In this document: positions 17,065-27,332 of the stretch, piece by piece
How the letters are laid out: the number at the start of each line of letters is the position of its first letter
How positions within the stretch are numbered: position 1 is the stretch's first letter
Origin: Chromatiales bacterium
GTDB taxonomy: Bacteria; Pseudomonadota; Gammaproteobacteria; Steroidobacterales; GCA-2729495
Assembly: GCA_016789885.1 (NCBI GenBank)
Contig: JAEUPZ010000010.1
Location: 1 to 64,000, forward strand
Reading direction: 5' to 3'
DNA length: 64,000 bases
Made by a program: the position numbers and the translations under genes
Notes under the pieces: model-generated
The model's database searches: none
What the model was told of the DNA's origin: nothing
Seen by the model: only the letters and a program-made list of their open reading frames with translations

Positions 17065-17173
17065 GGGCCCGCGCTGGTCCCCCCGCGACGGCTAGTCGTG
17101 AACCCCGTCAGGCCCGGAAGGGAGCAGCGGTAGCGGTGATGCCGGGCGCCGGGGTGTGGCTGGCGCGGGCTCT
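17065..17173 (+). ncRNA. ffs: Signal recognition particle RNA (4.5S, small bacterial type)
   Basis: The conserved apical domain is clear: GTCAGGCCCGGAAGGGAGCAG followed by the paired return strand GGGGTGTGGCTGGCGC. The terminal helix is GGGCCCGCGC (from 17065) against GCGCGGGCTC near 17163-17173. No Alu domain, as in other gammaproteobacteria. It pairs with Ffh to target nascent membrane and secreted proteins. Position just upstream of dnaX is a common arrangement. Ends are estimated from base pairing. Confidence 0.9.
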
Positions 17174-17208
17174 CCTTCACAGTGGAGCCCGCCCGCAGCG
17201 GTGACCCG

Positions 17209-18846
17209 ATGGCCTATCTCGCCCTGGCGCGCAAATGGCGGCCGCGCACCTTCGCCGACGTGGTCGGCCAGCCCCACGTCGTCCGCGCGCTGACCAATGC
17301 CCTCGATTCGGACCGCGTGCACCACGCGTTCCTGTTCACCGGCACCCGCGGCGTCGGCAAGACCACCATCGCCCGCATCCTCGTCAAGGCGCTCAACTGC
17401 GAGCGCGGCGCCAGCGCCACGCCCTGCGGCGAATGCGGCGCCTGCGTTGCCATCGACTCGGGCCGCTTCGTCGATTTCCTGGAGGTGGACGCGGCCTCGC
17501 GCACCGGCGTCGACGACGCACGGCAGCTCCTCGACAACGCCCAGTACCTGCCGGCCTCGGGCCGTTACAAGGTGTACCTCATCGACGAGGTGCACATGCT
17601 GTCGAAGCCGGCCTTCAACGCGCTGCTGAAGACCCTCGAGGAGCCGCCGGCCCACGTCAAGTTCCTGCTGGCGACCACCGACCCGCAGAAGATCCCGGTG
17701 ACCGTGCTGTCCCGGTGCCTGCAGTTCAACCTGAAGCGGCTGCCGGTGGCGCTCATCGCCGGGCGGCTCGGCAGCATCGCCGCCGCCGAGGGCATCACCG
17801 CCGAACCGGCGGCCCTCGAGCGGCTGGCCCGGGCCGCCGCCGGCAGCCTGCGCGACGCGCTGAGCCTGATGGACCAGGGGCTGGCCTTCGGCAACGGGGC
17901 GCTGCGCGACCGGGACATTGCGGCGATGCTGGGCAGCCTGGACCGCGCCCAGACGACGGCGCTGCTTTCCGCCGTCGCCGCCGGCGACGCCGCTGCCCTG
18001 CTGGCGACGCTGCGCAGCCTCGACGAGCTGGCCCCTGATTACGACGACACGCTGGCCCAGCTCGCGACCCTGCTGCAGCAGGTCGCGGTCGCCCAGCTCG
18101 CGGGCCCGGGCATCCTCGCGGAGGAGGGCGATGAGGCGGCCGGCGTGCTGGCCGGGCAGATCGAGCCTGAGCTGGTCCAGCTCTGGTACCAGATCGCCAT
18201 CCAGGGCCGGCGAGACCTGCCGCTGGCACCGGATGCGCGCACCGGCTGCGAGATGACCTTGCTGCGCATGCTCGCCTTCCGCCCGCTGCCCGCCGAGGCG
18301 GCCGGCGCCGGCGGAACGGCGCCTGCCGGTGCGGGACGGCCCGCGGCCGTGCCCGCAGCGGTGCGCAGCAGTGCACAGCCGGCCGCAGCCCCGAAGGCCT
18401 CGGCCCCCGGCGGCACCTTCGCGACCGCCGCCGAGATCTCCGACTGGCCGGCCTTCGTCGAGACCCTCGACATGGACGGCGCGGCCCGCCAGCTGGCCGC
18501 CAACAGCGCGCTCGAGTCGGCCACGCCCTTCGAGCTGCGGCTGGTCGTGCTGAAGCGCAATGCGTACCTCCTGACGGACAACCTGCGCAACCGCGTCGTG
18601 GCGGCGGTCCAGGCGCGGCTGGGGCCGGCGGTCAAGGTACAATTCACGCTCCGGGAGCAGGCCGCAGGCGACGTCGACACCGCCGCCGGGCGGGCTGCCC
18701 GCAGCGCTGAAGAAGAGCAGGCGCGGGCCCGGGCGGAACTTGCCGCCGACCCGAACGTGCGCCAGATGGAAGCGCTGTTCGGCGCGCGCCTTGTCCCCGA
18801 GTCCGTGCGTTCCACCAAGCGATCCCCGAAGGACGACAGCAAATGA
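17209..18846 (+). CDS. dnaX: DNA polymerase III subunits gamma/tau
   Basis: A 545-aa clamp-loader ATPase. Walker A GTRGVGKT (45-52), zinc module C64/C73/C76/C79, Walker B LIDEVH (about 124-129), sensor/arginine-finger region with TVLSRC (165-170). A linker rich in A/P/G (about 350-400) leads to the tau C-terminal domain that contacts polymerase alpha and DnaB. No A-rich slippery heptamer like that of E. coli is visible, so a separate gamma product by frameshifting is not predicted. ATG 17209 preceded by a GGTGA stretch. The stop overlaps the ybaB ATG. Confidence 0.96.
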   Translation: MAYLALARKWRPRTFADVVGQPHVVRALTNALDSDRVHHAFLFTGTRGVGKTTIARILVKALNCERGASATPCGECGACVAIDSGRFVDFLEVDAASRTGVDDARQLLDNAQYLPASGRYKVYLIDEVHMLSKPAFNALLKTLEEPPAHVKFLLATTDPQKIPVTVLSRCLQFNLKRLPVALIAGRLGSIAAAEGITAEPAALERLARAAAGSLRDALSLMDQGLAFGNGALRDRDIAAMLGSLDRAQTTALLSAVAAGDAAALLATLRSLDELAPDYDDTLAQLATLLQQVAVAQLAGPGILAEEGDEAAGVLAGQIEPELVQLWYQIAIQGRRDLPLAPDARTGCEMTLLRMLAFRPLPAEAAGAGGTAPAGAGRPAAVPAAVRSSAQPAAAPKASAPGGTFATAAEISDWPAFVETLDMDGAARQLAANSALESATPFELRLVVLKRNAYLLTDNLRNRVVAAVQARLGPAVKVQFTLREQAAGDVDTAAGRAARSAEEEQARARAELAADPNVRQMEALFGARLVPESVRSTKRSPKDDSK

Positions 18847-19166
18847 AGGCCGATATCGGTCAGTTGATGAAGCAGGCCCAGCGCATGCAGGCCCAGATGC
18901 AGAAGGCGCAGGAAGAGGCCGGTGCGATGGAAGTCGAGGGCGAGGCCGGCGGCGGGCTCGTCAAGATCCGCATGACCTGCCGTCACGAGGTGCGTGCCCT
19001 CAGCATCGATCCGGCACTGCTCGGTGACGACCGTGACATGCTCGAGGATGTCCTGGTCGCGGCCTTCAACGACGCCCTGCGCAAGGCCGAGCGGGCCGTG
19101 CAGGAGAAGCTTGCCGGCGTCACCGCCGGGCTCGGCCTGCCGCCCGGCATGAAACTGCCGTTCTGA
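18843..19166 (+). CDS. ybaB: YbaB/EbfC nucleoid-associated protein
   Basis: A 107-aa DNA-binding protein of the YbaB family: [20 protein letters not shown] near the N-terminus, the central strand pair GLVKIRMTC and a [17 protein letters not shown] helix. Forms a dimer that coats DNA. Located between dnaX and recR, its conserved position; its ATG overlaps the dnaX stop (ATGA), indicating coupled translation. Confidence 0.95.
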   Translation: MKADIGQLMKQAQRMQAQMQKAQEEAGAMEVEGEAGGGLVKIRMTCRHEVRALSIDPALLGDDRDMLEDVLVAAFNDALRKAERAVQEKLAGVTAGLGLPPGMKLPF

Positions 19167-19176
19167 CGGCGCGCCC

Positions 19177-19791
19177 ATGGCGTTCACGCCGCTGCTCGCC
19201 GACCTGCTGGCGGCGCTCCGCTGCCTGCCGGGGGTTGGTCCCAAGAGCTCCCAGCGCATGGCCTTCCACCTGCTCGAGCGCGACCGGGAAGGGGCGAAGC
19301 GGCTCGCGACGGCCCTCGTGGCGGCCCTCGATGGCGTCGGCCAGTGCAGCGTCTGTCGCATGTTCGCCGAGACGCACGTTTGCCCCACCTGCGCCGACCC
19401 GCGTCGTGACCCCGCTTCCGTCTGCGTCGTCGAGACGCCGGCCGACGTCATCGCCATCGAAGAGTCGGGCAGTTTCCGGGGGCGCTACTTCGTGCTGATG
19501 GGGCGGCTGTCGCCCCTCGACGGCATCGGTCCCGAGGAACTGGGCGTGCCGCTGCTGCTGAAGATCCTCGGCGAGGGCGCGGTGCGGGAGCTCATCCTGG
19601 CCACCAGCGCGACGGTCGAGGGCGAGGCGACGGCGGCGTGGCTCGCGACCCTCGCCCGGGACGCGGGCGTCCGGCCGACGCGCATCGCCCATGGCGTGCC
19701 CATGGGCGGCGAGCTCGAGTACGTCGATGCAGGCACGCTGTCCCACGCCATTGCGGCGCGTACGGCCATCGGCGGTGACCAGGCGGCCTGA
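19177..19791 (+). CDS. recR: Recombination mediator RecR
   Basis: A 204-aa RecFOR-pathway protein that loads RecA at gaps. Helix-hairpin-helix [20 protein letters not shown] (about 14-33), zinc finger with four cysteines in QCSVC...THVCPTC (about 57-73), Toprim region [15 protein letters not shown] (about 84-98), and the Walker-B-like C-terminal [20 protein letters not shown]. Third gene of the dnaX-ybaB-recR operon. Confidence 0.96.
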   Translation: MAFTPLLADLLAALRCLPGVGPKSSQRMAFHLLERDREGAKRLATALVAALDGVGQCSVCRMFAETHVCPTCADPRRDPASVCVVETPADVIAIEESGSFRGRYFVLMGRLSPLDGIGPEELGVPLLLKILGEGAVRELILATSATVEGEATAAWLATLARDAGVRPTRIAHGVPMGGELEYVDAGTLSHAIAARTAIGGDQAA

Positions 19792-19809
19792 CGGGCTCCC
19801 GACCGCCGG

Positions 19810-20748
19810 CTACCGGGGCTGCAGGCGCCCGGCCATGGCCTCGGCCGTCCTTCGCAGCGCCACGTAGCTCTCGTAGCGGCGCCGGTCCACGTCACCGGCG
19901 GCCACGGCCGCCAGGACGCGGCAGCCGGGCTCGTGCCGGTGGCTGCAGTCGGCAAAGCGGCAGCCGGGCGCCAGCGCCCGCAGCTCCAGGAACCCGTCGC
20001 GCACGTGGTGTGGCTCCGGCACGGCCGGCACGAAGTCGCGCACGCCGGGTGTGTCGGCGAGCCAGCCATTGCCCACGCGGAACATGACGCTCGCCGTCGT
20101 CGTGTGGCGGCCCTCGCCGGTACTCGCCGATAGTTCCCCGGTGGTGCCGGCCGCCGAGGGGGCCAGCCGGTTCAGCAGCGACGACTTGCCGACGCCCGAC
20201 TGCCCGACGACGACGGCCTTGCCCGTGCCGATCCAGGCGAGCAGGGCGTCGACGCCGGTGCCGGCCTGGGCCGACAGCCGGAGCACCGGGTGCCCGGCCC
20301 GGGCGTAGGCGTCGATGGCCGCCGGCGGCGCGTCCAGGTCTGCCTTGTTCCAGCCAACCGCGCCCGCTGCGCCCATGAGGACGGCGGCGGCCAGGTACCG
20401 GTCGGCGAGCTCCAGGTCCGGCGCGGGGCGAGGGGCCAGCAGCACCAGCAGGTGGGTCAGGTTGGCGGCGACGGGCTCTGGTGCGCCGGTGCGTTCCGGC
20501 TGCCGCTCCAGCAGGCCGGTGCGCGGCGCGATGTCCTGCACCAGGGCGATGCCGTCGGCGCCGGGCTGCCACGTCACGCGGTCACCGCAGACGAAGCGCA
20601 GGCGTCGCGAGGCCGCGAGGCAGGCAATGCGGCTGCCATCGGCGCTCTCGAGCAGGCCGCGTCGCCCGTAGGCGGCGACCACCAGCGCGCTGTGCGTGGC
20701 GGCGGCGGTGACCGGCGTGCCTTTGCTAGACTTGCGTGATGCCCGCAT
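19810..20748 (-). CDS. rsgA: Ribosome small-subunit biogenesis GTPase RsgA
   Basis: A 312-aa circularly permuted GTPase. N-terminal OB fold (about 20-80), G4 as WNKADL, G1 [13 protein letters not shown]3 DTPGVRDF, and the C-terminal zinc knuckle [14 protein letters not shown]. Matures the 30S subunit. The ATG at 20748 lies 10 bp inside the divergent orn gene, so the 5' ends overlap; no later ATG precedes the OB fold, although a GTG near residue 23 is conceivable. Divergent rsgA/orn is the gammaproteobacterial arrangement. Confidence 0.93.
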   Translation of the reverse strand: MRASRKSSKGTPVTAAATHSALVVAAYGRRGLLESADGSRIACLAASRRLRFVCGDRVTWQPGADGIALVQDIAPRTGLLERQPERTGAPEPVAANLTHLLVLLAPRPAPDLELADRYLAAAVLMGAAGAVGWNKADLDAPPAAIDAYARAGHPVLRLSAQAGTGVDALLAWIGTGKAVVVGQSGVGKSSLLNRLAPSAAGTTGELSASTGEGRHTTTASVMFRVGNGWLADTPGVRDFVPAVPEPHHVRDGFLELRALAPGCRFADCSHRHEPGCRVLAAVAAGDVDRRRYESYVALRRTAEAMAGRLQPR

Positions 20749-21311
20749 CAACACAGCGCCTGGTCTGGCTCGACCTCGAGATGACCGGCCTCGACTGCCA
20801 GCGCGACACCATCATCGAGATCGCGACCGTCGTCACGGACGCGAACCTCGAGGTCATCGCCGAAGGCCCGGTCCTCGCCATCCACCAGCCCGACGAGGTG
20901 CTGGCCGGCATGGACGACTGGAATACCCGCCAGCATGGTGCGTCCGGCCTGACGGCGCGCGTCCGGGCGAGCCGTCTCGACCTGGCCGCGGCTGAGCGGG
21001 CCACGCTCGAATTCCTGTCGGCCCACGTGGCGCCGAAGTCGTCGCCGCTCTGTGGCAACAGCATCTGCCAGGACCGGCGCTTCCTGGCCCGGGAGATGCC
21101 GGCGCTGGAGGCGTTCTTCCATTACCGCAACCTGGATGTGTCGACGCTGAAGATCCTGGCGGGCCTCTGGGCCCCGGACGTGCTCGCGGGCGTGCAGAAG
21201 CACGGCGCCCACCTGGCGCTGGCCGACATCCACGAGTCCATTGCCGAGCTTCGCCATTACCGCGCGCACCTGCTGCGTCCGCTGGCGACGCCTTCGATAG
21301 CCATCGACTGA
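20739..21311 (+). CDS. orn: Oligoribonuclease
   Basis: A 190-aa 3'-5' exonuclease that clears 2-5-nt RNAs and the dinucleotide pGpG from cyclic-di-GMP turnover. DEDDh residues are visible: D and E in [11 protein letters not shown] (motif I), D in the [16 protein letters not shown] region (motif II) and the [16 protein letters not shown] segment (motif III). ATG 20739 is chosen to match homologues (a GTG lies one codon upstream). Overlaps the start of the divergent rsgA by 10 bp. Confidence 0.96.
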   Translation: MPASTQRLVWLDLEMTGLDCQRDTIIEIATVVTDANLEVIAEGPVLAIHQPDEVLAGMDDWNTRQHGASGLTARVRASRLDLAAAERATLEFLSAHVAPKSSPLCGNSICQDRRFLAREMPALEAFFHYRNLDVSTLKILAGLWAPDVLAGVQKHGAHLALADIHESIAELRHYRAHLLRPLATPSIAID

Positions 21312-21342
21312 CGGACCCGCGGCCGCCGCAGGCCGCCGCGGC

Positions 21343-21720
21343 TCAGGCTGCCGCGAAATAAAGCCCCACCGTCGCGCCGAACCCGACCAGCCAGACCAGC
21401 GATCGCGCCGTCGACCTGTCGGCGATGTAGCAGAGGCCGTAGGCGATGCGGGCCACGATGAAGACCACGGCGAGGAGGTCGATGGTCGACTGGGCGGCAC
21501 CCCCGGTGACGTGCGCGATGACGACACCGGCGGCGAAGGGCGGGAAGGCCTCGTAGGAGTTGGCCTGGGCGTAGTTCGCGCGGGCCGCACGGCCCTCGAG
21601 CTTCGCCAGGAATTCCCGCGGCCGGGCGTTGTCGTAGCCCTTCGCGCCGGTCTTGGCGACCCCCGCCCAGACGATGGGCAGGAAGATCGCCACCAGCACG
21701 CACCAGTAGGCGATGGTCAT
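21343..21720 (-). CDS. MAPEG-family membrane protein
   Basis: A 125-aa integral membrane protein with four hydrophobic segments (about 3-20, 60-78, 82-98 and 105-124). The [24 protein letters not shown] stretch (about 47-70) is the MAPEG signature, with the ARANxxExxP-like pattern. Family members are membrane-bound glutathione-dependent or eicosanoid-related enzymes; bacterial roles are mostly unknown. Its ATG overlaps the ppsA stop (ATGA), so it is the distal gene of a ppsA operon. Confidence 0.85.
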   Translation of the reverse strand: MTIAYWCVLVAIFLPIVWAGVAKTGAKGYDNARPREFLAKLEGRAARANYAQANSYEAFPPFAAGVVIAHVTGGAAQSTIDLLAVVFIVARIAYGLCYIADRSTARSLVWLVGFGATVGLYFAAA

Positions 21721-24113
21721 CCCTTGGCTCCGGTCTTCTTCGCGGGCGCGCCCGCGGTCTCGCCGGCCAGGAAGAGCCAGGTCTCGAGCACCGAGTCAGG
21801 ATTCAGCGAGACGCTGTCGATGCCCTCGGCCATCAGCCAGCGGGCCAGGTCCGGGTGGTCCGACGGCCCCTGCCCGCAGATGCCGATGTACTTGCCCTGG
21901 CGCTTGCAGGCCCGGATGGCCATGCCCATGAGGGCGCGGACGGCGAGGTCGCGCTCGTCGAAGCTGCCGGCCACGACGCCCGAATCGCGGTCGAGGCCCA
22001 GGGTCAGCTGCGTCAGGTCGTTTGACCCGATGGACATGCCGTCGAAGTACTCGAGGTACTGCTCGGCCAGCAGCGCGTTCGTCGGCAGCTCGCACATCAT
22101 GATCAGGCGCAGCCCGTCCTGGCCGCGGACCAGCCCGTTCTTCGCCAGCAGCTCCGTCACCGACCGGGCCTCGTCGAGCGTGCGCACGAACGGCACCATG
22201 ACCTCGACGTTGGTCAGGCCCATGTCCTCGCGCACGCGCCGGAGCGCCCGGCACTCCAGCTCGAAACACGGCTGGAAGTCGGGCGAGACGTAACGCGAGG
22301 CGCCGCGGAACCCGAGCATCGGGTTCTCTTCCCGCGGCTCGTACTGCTGCCCGCCGATCAGGTTCGCGTACTCGTTGGACTTGAAGTCGGACAGCCGCAC
22401 GATGACCGGCTTCGGGGCGAAGGCCGCCGCGATGGTGCCGATGCCCTCGGCGAGGCGCGCGACGAAGAACTCCACCGGATCCGGATACCCGGCCATCTGT
22501 TCGTCGATGACGCTGCGCAGGTCGGTGCGCAGCTTCGCGTGGTCGAGGATCGCGCGCGGGTGGACGCCGATCATCCGGTTGACGATGAACTCGAGCCGCG
22601 CGAGGCCGACGCCGTGGTTTGGCAGGTTCGCGAAGTCAAAGGCGCGGTCGGGGTTGCCGACGTTCATCATGACCTTGACTGGCAGTGCCGGCAGGTTGTC
22701 CAGCGGAATCAGCTGCTCCTCGAAGTCGAGCCGCCCGGCGTAGACGTAGCCCTCGTCGCCCTCGGCGCACGACACCGTGACCGGCGAGCCGTCGGTGATC
22801 TGCCCGGTGGCGTTGCCGCAGCCGACCACGGCCGGGATGCCGAGTTCGCGCGCGATGATGGCGGCGTGGCAGGTGCGGCCACCCCGGTTCGTGACGATGG
22901 CCGACGCCCGCTTCATGACCGGCTCCCAGTCGGGATCGGTCATGTCGGCGACGAGCACGTCGCCGGGCGCGATGCGTTCCATCTCGCGGGCATCGTGGAT
23001 GATGCGGGCGGTGCCGCTGCCGATGCGCTGCCCGATGCTGCGGCCCCGGACGACAACCTCCGAGCGGGCCTTCAGCCGGAAGCGCTGCAGCGTGCCGCTG
23101 CCGCTGCGGCTCTTGACCGTCTCGGGCCGGGCCTGCAGCAGGTAGATCTCGCCGTCGTCGCCGTCGCGGCCCCACTCGATGTCCATGGGCCGCCCGTAGT
23201 GCTCCTCGACGGTGAGGGCGTAGCGGGCGAGCGTCAGGATCTCGGCGTCGGTCAGCGAGAAGCGGGCGGCGTCGGCGGGCGGCACGTCTTCGGTCCGCAC
23301 GCGGGCGCCGGCGGGGTCGTAGACCATGCGCAGGCGCTTGCTGCCGAGCTTGCGGCGCAGGATCGCCTGGCGGCCGGCGCGGAGCGCCGGCTTGTACACG
23401 TAGAACTCGTCGGGGTTGACCGCGCCCTGCACGACCATCTCGCCGAGGCCCCACGAGGCCGTGATGAACACGACGTCGCGGAACCCGGACTCGGTGTCGA
23501 GGGTGAACATGACACCGCTCGAGCCGATGTCGCTGCGGACCATGCGCTGCACGCCCACCGACAGCGCCACGAGCCGGTGGTCGAAGCCCTGGTGGACCCG
23601 GTAGGCGATGGCGCGGTCGTTGTAGAGCGACGCGTAGACCGTGTGGATCGCGGCGATTACCGCCTCGAGGCCCCGCACGTTGAGCAGCGTCTCCTGCTGG
23701 CCGGCGAAGGAGGCGTCGGGCAGGTCCTCGGCCGTGGCCGACGACCGCACGGCCACGGACAGCTGGCCGGTGGTGGTGCGGGCGAGGTCCTCGTAGGCGG
23801 ACTTCACCTCGGCCAGCAGGGCGGGCGGCAGCGGGGTGGCGAGGATCGCCTCGCGGATCGCCTGGCCGGCGGCCGTGAGGCGCGGGATGTCGTCGACGTC
23901 GAGCCCTTCGAGGATCTGCTCGATGCGGCCGGCCAGTCCCTCGTGGGCGAGGAAGTCCTGGTACGCCCGGGCAGTGGTGGCGAAGCCCCCGGGGACGCGG
24001 ACGCCGCTGGCCGAGAGCTGGCTGATCATTTCGCCGAGGGAGGCGTTCTTGCCGCCAACCCGGTGCACGTCGGTCATGCGGACCGAGTGGAGGGGGACTA
24101 CGTATGGTTCCAA
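21717..24113 (-). CDS. ppsA: Phosphoenolpyruvate synthase
   Basis: A 798-aa enzyme making PEP from pyruvate and ATP for gluconeogenesis. N-terminal ATP-grasp nucleotide domain ([12 protein letters not shown] near residue 18, [20 protein letters not shown]), the central swivelling domain with phospho-histidine in [15 protein letters not shown], and the C-terminal PEP/pyruvate barrel ending in [12 protein letters not shown]. Start is a TTG at 24113 preceded by AGGA, matching homologue length. Divergent from ppsR, which controls it by phosphorylation. Confidence 0.96.
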   Translation of the reverse strand: MEPYVVPLHSVRMTDVHRVGGKNASLGEMISQLSASGVRVPGGFATTARAYQDFLAHEGLAGRIEQILEGLDVDDIPRLTAAGQAIREAILATPLPPALLAEVKSAYEDLARTTTGQLSVAVRSSATAEDLPDASFAGQQETLLNVRGLEAVIAAIHTVYASLYNDRAIAYRVHQGFDHRLVALSVGVQRMVRSDIGSSGVMFTLDTESGFRDVVFITASWGLGEMVVQGAVNPDEFYVYKPALRAGRQAILRRKLGSKRLRMVYDPAGARVRTEDVPPADAARFSLTDAEILTLARYALTVEEHYGRPMDIEWGRDGDDGEIYLLQARPETVKSRSGSGTLQRFRLKARSEVVVRGRSIGQRIGSGTARIIHDAREMERIAPGDVLVADMTDPDWEPVMKRASAIVTNRGGRTCHAAIIARELGIPAVVGCGNATGQITDGSPVTVSCAEGDEGYVYAGRLDFEEQLIPLDNLPALPVKVMMNVGNPDRAFDFANLPNHGVGLARLEFIVNRMIGVHPRAILDHAKLRTDLRSVIDEQMAGYPDPVEFFVARLAEGIGTIAAAFAPKPVIVRLSDFKSNEYANLIGGQQYEPREENPMLGFRGASRYVSPDFQPCFELECRALRRVREDMGLTNVEVMVPFVRTLDEARSVTELLAKNGLVRGQDGLRLIMMCELPTNALLAEQYLEYFDGMSIGSNDLTQLTLGLDRDSGVVAGSFDERDLAVRALMGMAIRACKRQGKYIGICGQGPSDHPDLARWLMAEGIDSVSLNPDSVLETWLFLAGETAGAPAKKTGAKG

Positions 24114-24215
24114 CGGATCGTTCCTGTGGGGCCGGGCGCGCCCCGGCGGCGTGCGGCTATCCAGTGGGCAGCCTTACCGTGCACAATCCGGCCGCCACGC
24201 CAGCAGGATCCAGCG

Positions 24216-25040
24216 ATGAATCGCCGCGTCGTGTTTTTTCTGTCGGACCAGACCGGGGTGACTGCCGAAACCCTTGGCCGCAGCCTGCTGACGCAGTTCG
24301 GCGGGCACGAATTCGACCAAGTGACTCTGCCATTTGTCGAAACTGTTGACAAGGCAGACGAGGCCGTTCGGCGGATAAACGCCGTGGCGGCCGAGACCGG
24401 TGTGAGGCCGATCATATTCAGCACGCTGGTGCGGGACGAGATCCGTGACCGGTTTCTCGGTGCCCGCGGCCTGTTCCTCGACTTCTTCGAGACGTTCCTG
24501 ATCCCCCTCGAACGCGAACTGGCGACCAAGTCGTCCCACACGGTGGGGCGGACCCACGGCGTCAAGGACCGGGCGGCCTACACCCGGCGCATCGATGCGA
24601 TGCACTTCTCCCTCGACGCGGACGACGGGCTGCGCCCCGGCTCGTACGAGGAGGCCGACGTGATCCTGCTCGGCGTCTCGCGCTCGGGCAAGACGCCCAC
24701 CTGCCTGTACCTGGCGCTGACCTACGGGGTCTTCGCCGCCAACTACCCGCTCTCCGAGGACGAGTTCGAGACCGGACGGCTGCCGCCCGTGCTCGAGCCG
24801 CACCGGCGCAAGCTCTTCGGTCTGACGATCTCGCCGGAACGGCTCCAGCAGATCCGCAAGGAACGGCGGCCCGAGGGACGCTACGCCAGCGCCGAGCAGG
24901 TGCGCTACGAGCTGCGCGGCGCCGAGGCCCTGTTCCAGCGTTACCAGATCCCCCACATCGACACGACCGAGTTCTCCATCGAGGAGATCGCGAGCCGGAT
25001 CCTGAGCGCCACCGGCATCGAGCGCCGCGTGCGTGCCTGA
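24216..25040 (+). CDS. ppsR: PEP synthase regulatory protein (ADP-dependent kinase/phosphorylase)
   Basis: A 274-aa DUF299-family bifunctional enzyme that inactivates PEP synthase with ADP and reactivates it by phosphorolysis. It starts VVFFLSDQTGVTAETLGRSLL and has the P-loop GVSRSGKT (153-160) with PTCLYLA following. ATG 24216 has AGGA about 8 nt upstream. Divergent from ppsA across a ~100-bp region, the usual pairing in gammaproteobacteria. Confidence 0.95.
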   Translation: MNRRVVFFLSDQTGVTAETLGRSLLTQFGGHEFDQVTLPFVETVDKADEAVRRINAVAAETGVRPIIFSTLVRDEIRDRFLGARGLFLDFFETFLIPLERELATKSSHTVGRTHGVKDRAAYTRRIDAMHFSLDADDGLRPGSYEEADVILLGVSRSGKTPTCLYLALTYGVFAANYPLSEDEFETGRLPPVLEPHRRKLFGLTISPERLQQIRKERRPEGRYASAEQVRYELRGAEALFQRYQIPHIDTTEFSIEEIASRILSATGIERRVRA

Positions 25041-25050
25041 CGCGGCGGGC

Positions 25051-26697
25051 TCAGACCACCATGCTGGGCTGGTCGGTGCCGGCGTAGTCGGCGATGTTCG
25101 CGAAGCTGGCGGCCGTACGGCCGAGGCGGGCGAGGGCAGCATCGCCGCCACCGGTGACCGTGCCCGGTGCCGGCACGTACTGCTCCAGGTAGACGCGCAG
25201 CGTCGCGCCGGAGGTGCCCGTCCCGGACAGGCGGAAGACGATGCGGCTGCCGTCATCCATCACCAGCCGCACTCCCTGGTGCAGCGAGGTGCTGCCATCC
25301 ACCGGGTCGTGGTAGGTGAAGTCGTCGGCCAGCGTGATGGCCGCCCCGGCGAGCCGGGTGCCGGCGAGTCCCGCCAGCCGCGACCGCAGGGACTGGACCA
25401 GCGCGTCGCCCCGGGCGGCGTCGGCGATGGCGTAGTCGTGGCGCTGGAAAAGGTGGCGCCCATAGCGGCCCCAGTGGGCGTCAAGCACCGCCCCGACGCT
25501 GCGGCCCGTGCCCGCCACGATGCTGAGCCACATGAGCACCGCCCAGAGACCGTCCTTCTCGCGCACGTGGCTGGAGCCCGTGCCGAAGCTCTCCTCGCCG
25601 CATAGCCCGATGCGGCCCGCCTCGAGCAGGTTGCAGAAGAAGCGCCATCCGGTCGGGGTCTCGTAGCAGGGCAGGCCGAGCCGTGCGGCGACGACGTCGA
25701 CGGCGCGGCTCGTCGGCATCGAACGGGCGACCCCGGGCACGCCGTCCCGGTAGCCGGGCACCAGGCGCACGTTGTCGAGCATTACCGCGACGCTGTCGCC
25801 CGGCGAGACCAGGCAGCCGGGCCCCAGGATCATGTTGCGGTCGCCGTCGCCGTCGGATGCCGCGAGCAGGTCGGGCGACCCGACGGCCATGGCGGCCGCG
25901 AAGAGTTCGGCGGCGTCGACCGGGTTCGGGTCCGGGTGCAGTCCGCCGAAGTCCTCGCGCGGCTCTCCCCGCAGCACGCTCTCCGGCGACGCACCCAGCA
26001 GGTCGACGAAGATGCGCTGGGCGTAGGGGCCCGTGATGCCGTGCATTGCGTCGAAGCGCACGCGGTGCCCGGCCCGGATCCAGTCGCGCAGCCGGTCGAA
26101 GTCGAAGAGGTTCCCGAGCAGCGCCACGTAGTCGGCCACCGGGTCCACGACCTCGACGGTGAAACTGCCGAAGGTACTGGTGCCGTCGCGGTCGAGGTCG
26201 ACCGGCGGCAGGTCGGCGATGCGGTAGCCCGTGAGTTGCAGCGTCTTCTGGTACAGCGCGGTGGTGAGTTCCTCCGGAGCCTGGCCGCCGGTGCGCATGT
26301 TGAACTTCACGCCGAAGTCGCCGTCGGGGCCGCCGGGGTTGTGGCTCGCCGTCAGCAGGAAGCCGCCGTCGGCGCCCCGCTTCCGGATCAGGTGCGAGGC
26401 GGCCGGCGTCGACAGCAGGCCGCCGCGGCCGACGATGACCCGCCCGATGCCGTTGGCCGCGGCGACGCGCAGGATCGACTGCGCGGCGGCGCGGTTGTGG
26501 AAGCGGCCATCGCCGCCTAGCACGAGCGTTGCGCCGGCCGGCAGTGCCAGCGTGTCGAGGGCTGCCTGGACGAACATCTCGAGGTAGTGGGGCTGCCGGA
26601 AGACGGCGACGCGGCGGCGCAGCCCCGCAGTGCCGGGCTTCTGGTCGGTGAACGGCGGGCAGGCGATGGCGCGGCTGGCAAACGTCGACGGTGTCAC
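25051..26697 (-). CDS. pgm: Phosphoglucomutase (alpha-D-glucose)
   Basis: A 548-aa enzyme interconverting glucose-1- and glucose-6-phosphate. PGM1-like N-terminus KPGTAGLRRRV (20-30), catalytic phosphoserine S118 in LTASHNPGG, metal-binding loop ASDGDGDRN, sugar-binding GEESFGTGSSHVREKDG and phosphate-binding RLSGTGTSGATLRVY. GTG 26697 preceded by GAGGAGAG at ideal spacing is the start; an upstream extension is rejected. Confidence 0.94.
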   Translation of the reverse strand: MTPSTFASRAIACPPFTDQKPGTAGLRRRVAVFRQPHYLEMFVQAALDTLALPAGATLVLGGDGRFHNRAAAQSILRVAAANGIGRVIVGRGGLLSTPAASHLIRKRGADGGFLLTASHNPGGPDGDFGVKFNMRTGGQAPEELTTALYQKTLQLTGYRIADLPPVDLDRDGTSTFGSFTVEVVDPVADYVALLGNLFDFDRLRDWIRAGHRVRFDAMHGITGPYAQRIFVDLLGASPESVLRGEPREDFGGLHPDPNPVDAAELFAAAMAVGSPDLLAASDGDGDRNMILGPGCLVSPGDSVAVMLDNVRLVPGYRDGVPGVARSMPTSRAVDVVAARLGLPCYETPTGWRFFCNLLEAGRIGLCGEESFGTGSSHVREKDGLWAVLMWLSIVAGTGRSVGAVLDAHWGRYGRHLFQRHDYAIADAARGDALVQSLRSRLAGLAGTRLAGAAITLADDFTYHDPVDGSTSLHQGVRLVMDDGSRIVFRLSGTGTSGATLRVYLEQYVPAPGTVTGGGDAALARLGRTAASFANIADYAGTDQPSMVV

Positions 26698-26789
26698 ACG
26701 TCTCTCCTCGGGGCTTCGGTTACCGTGGCTGCGGGGTGGCACACGCGCTGCCGGCACAACCGACGACGCCGTTTGTTATAGTCTAAATC

Positions 26790-27266
26790 GTGCTGATCGA
26801 GGGCAACATCGTTCCACAGTGCGTCGCCGGGGCCGGCAGCCTCGGAGGCCTGCTTACGCTCTACGAAAGCAACTACATCAAGCTCTGCGCCCTGCTGCCT
26901 GGCATGTCGTCGCTGGCCGGCGAATACCGTTCAGTCAGCCCCCGTGACCTGCCGCTGAACCTGCGCGTGGCCGACGCCGAGCGCTACACGATGGACCTCT
27001 CGCTGACGTACCTGTTCGAGGGCGACGGCGGCGTGGTGGCCGACCCGGACCTGCAGCTGCGCGTCTATTTCGACGCCCGCATGGTCGAGGTCGTCGCCTG
27101 GTCCGGTACCGTCCGCCACCGGGAACTGCGGCGCCTTCGCCGCGCGAGCGCCCGCGAGATCGACGTGCGCTGGGCCCGCAATACCATGCTTGCCAAGTGG
27201 CTCGATTACCTCACGGACCACTCGCACCGGTTCGAGCCCTGCCGCGCCGCGCAAACTGTCGATTGA
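26790..27266 (+). CDS. DUF1249 (YqiB-type) protein
   Basis: A 158-aa protein with the DUF1249 pattern: LLTLYESNYIKLCALLPG (22-39), ERYTMDLSLTYLF (about 65-77), LRVYFDARMVEVVAW (90-104) and WLDYLTDHSH near the end. The family has no established function. The only usable start is GTG 26790; a TATAGT hexamer at 26777-26782 lies just upstream, so the transcript may have almost no leader. Confidence 0.85.
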   Translation: MLIEGNIVPQCVAGAGSLGGLLTLYESNYIKLCALLPGMSSLAGEYRSVSPRDLPLNLRVADAERYTMDLSLTYLFEGDGGVVADPDLQLRVYFDARMVEVVAWSGTVRHRELRRLRRASAREIDVRWARNTMLAKWLDYLTDHSHRFEPCRAAQTVD

Positions 27267-27332
27267 TTCACCGCCCTCGGGGCGTGCAGTCCATAACGTG
27301 GGACGCTGGTCACTCCACCGGCCGGCTGTCCA

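Noticed and set aside
17209..18846. Programmed frameshift in dnaX
   Set aside because: No A/T-rich slippery heptamer with a downstream hairpin in the expected region.
22539..24215. Long N-terminal extension of ppsR
   Set aside because: Runs antisense through ppsA; the real start with ribosome-binding site is ATG 24216.
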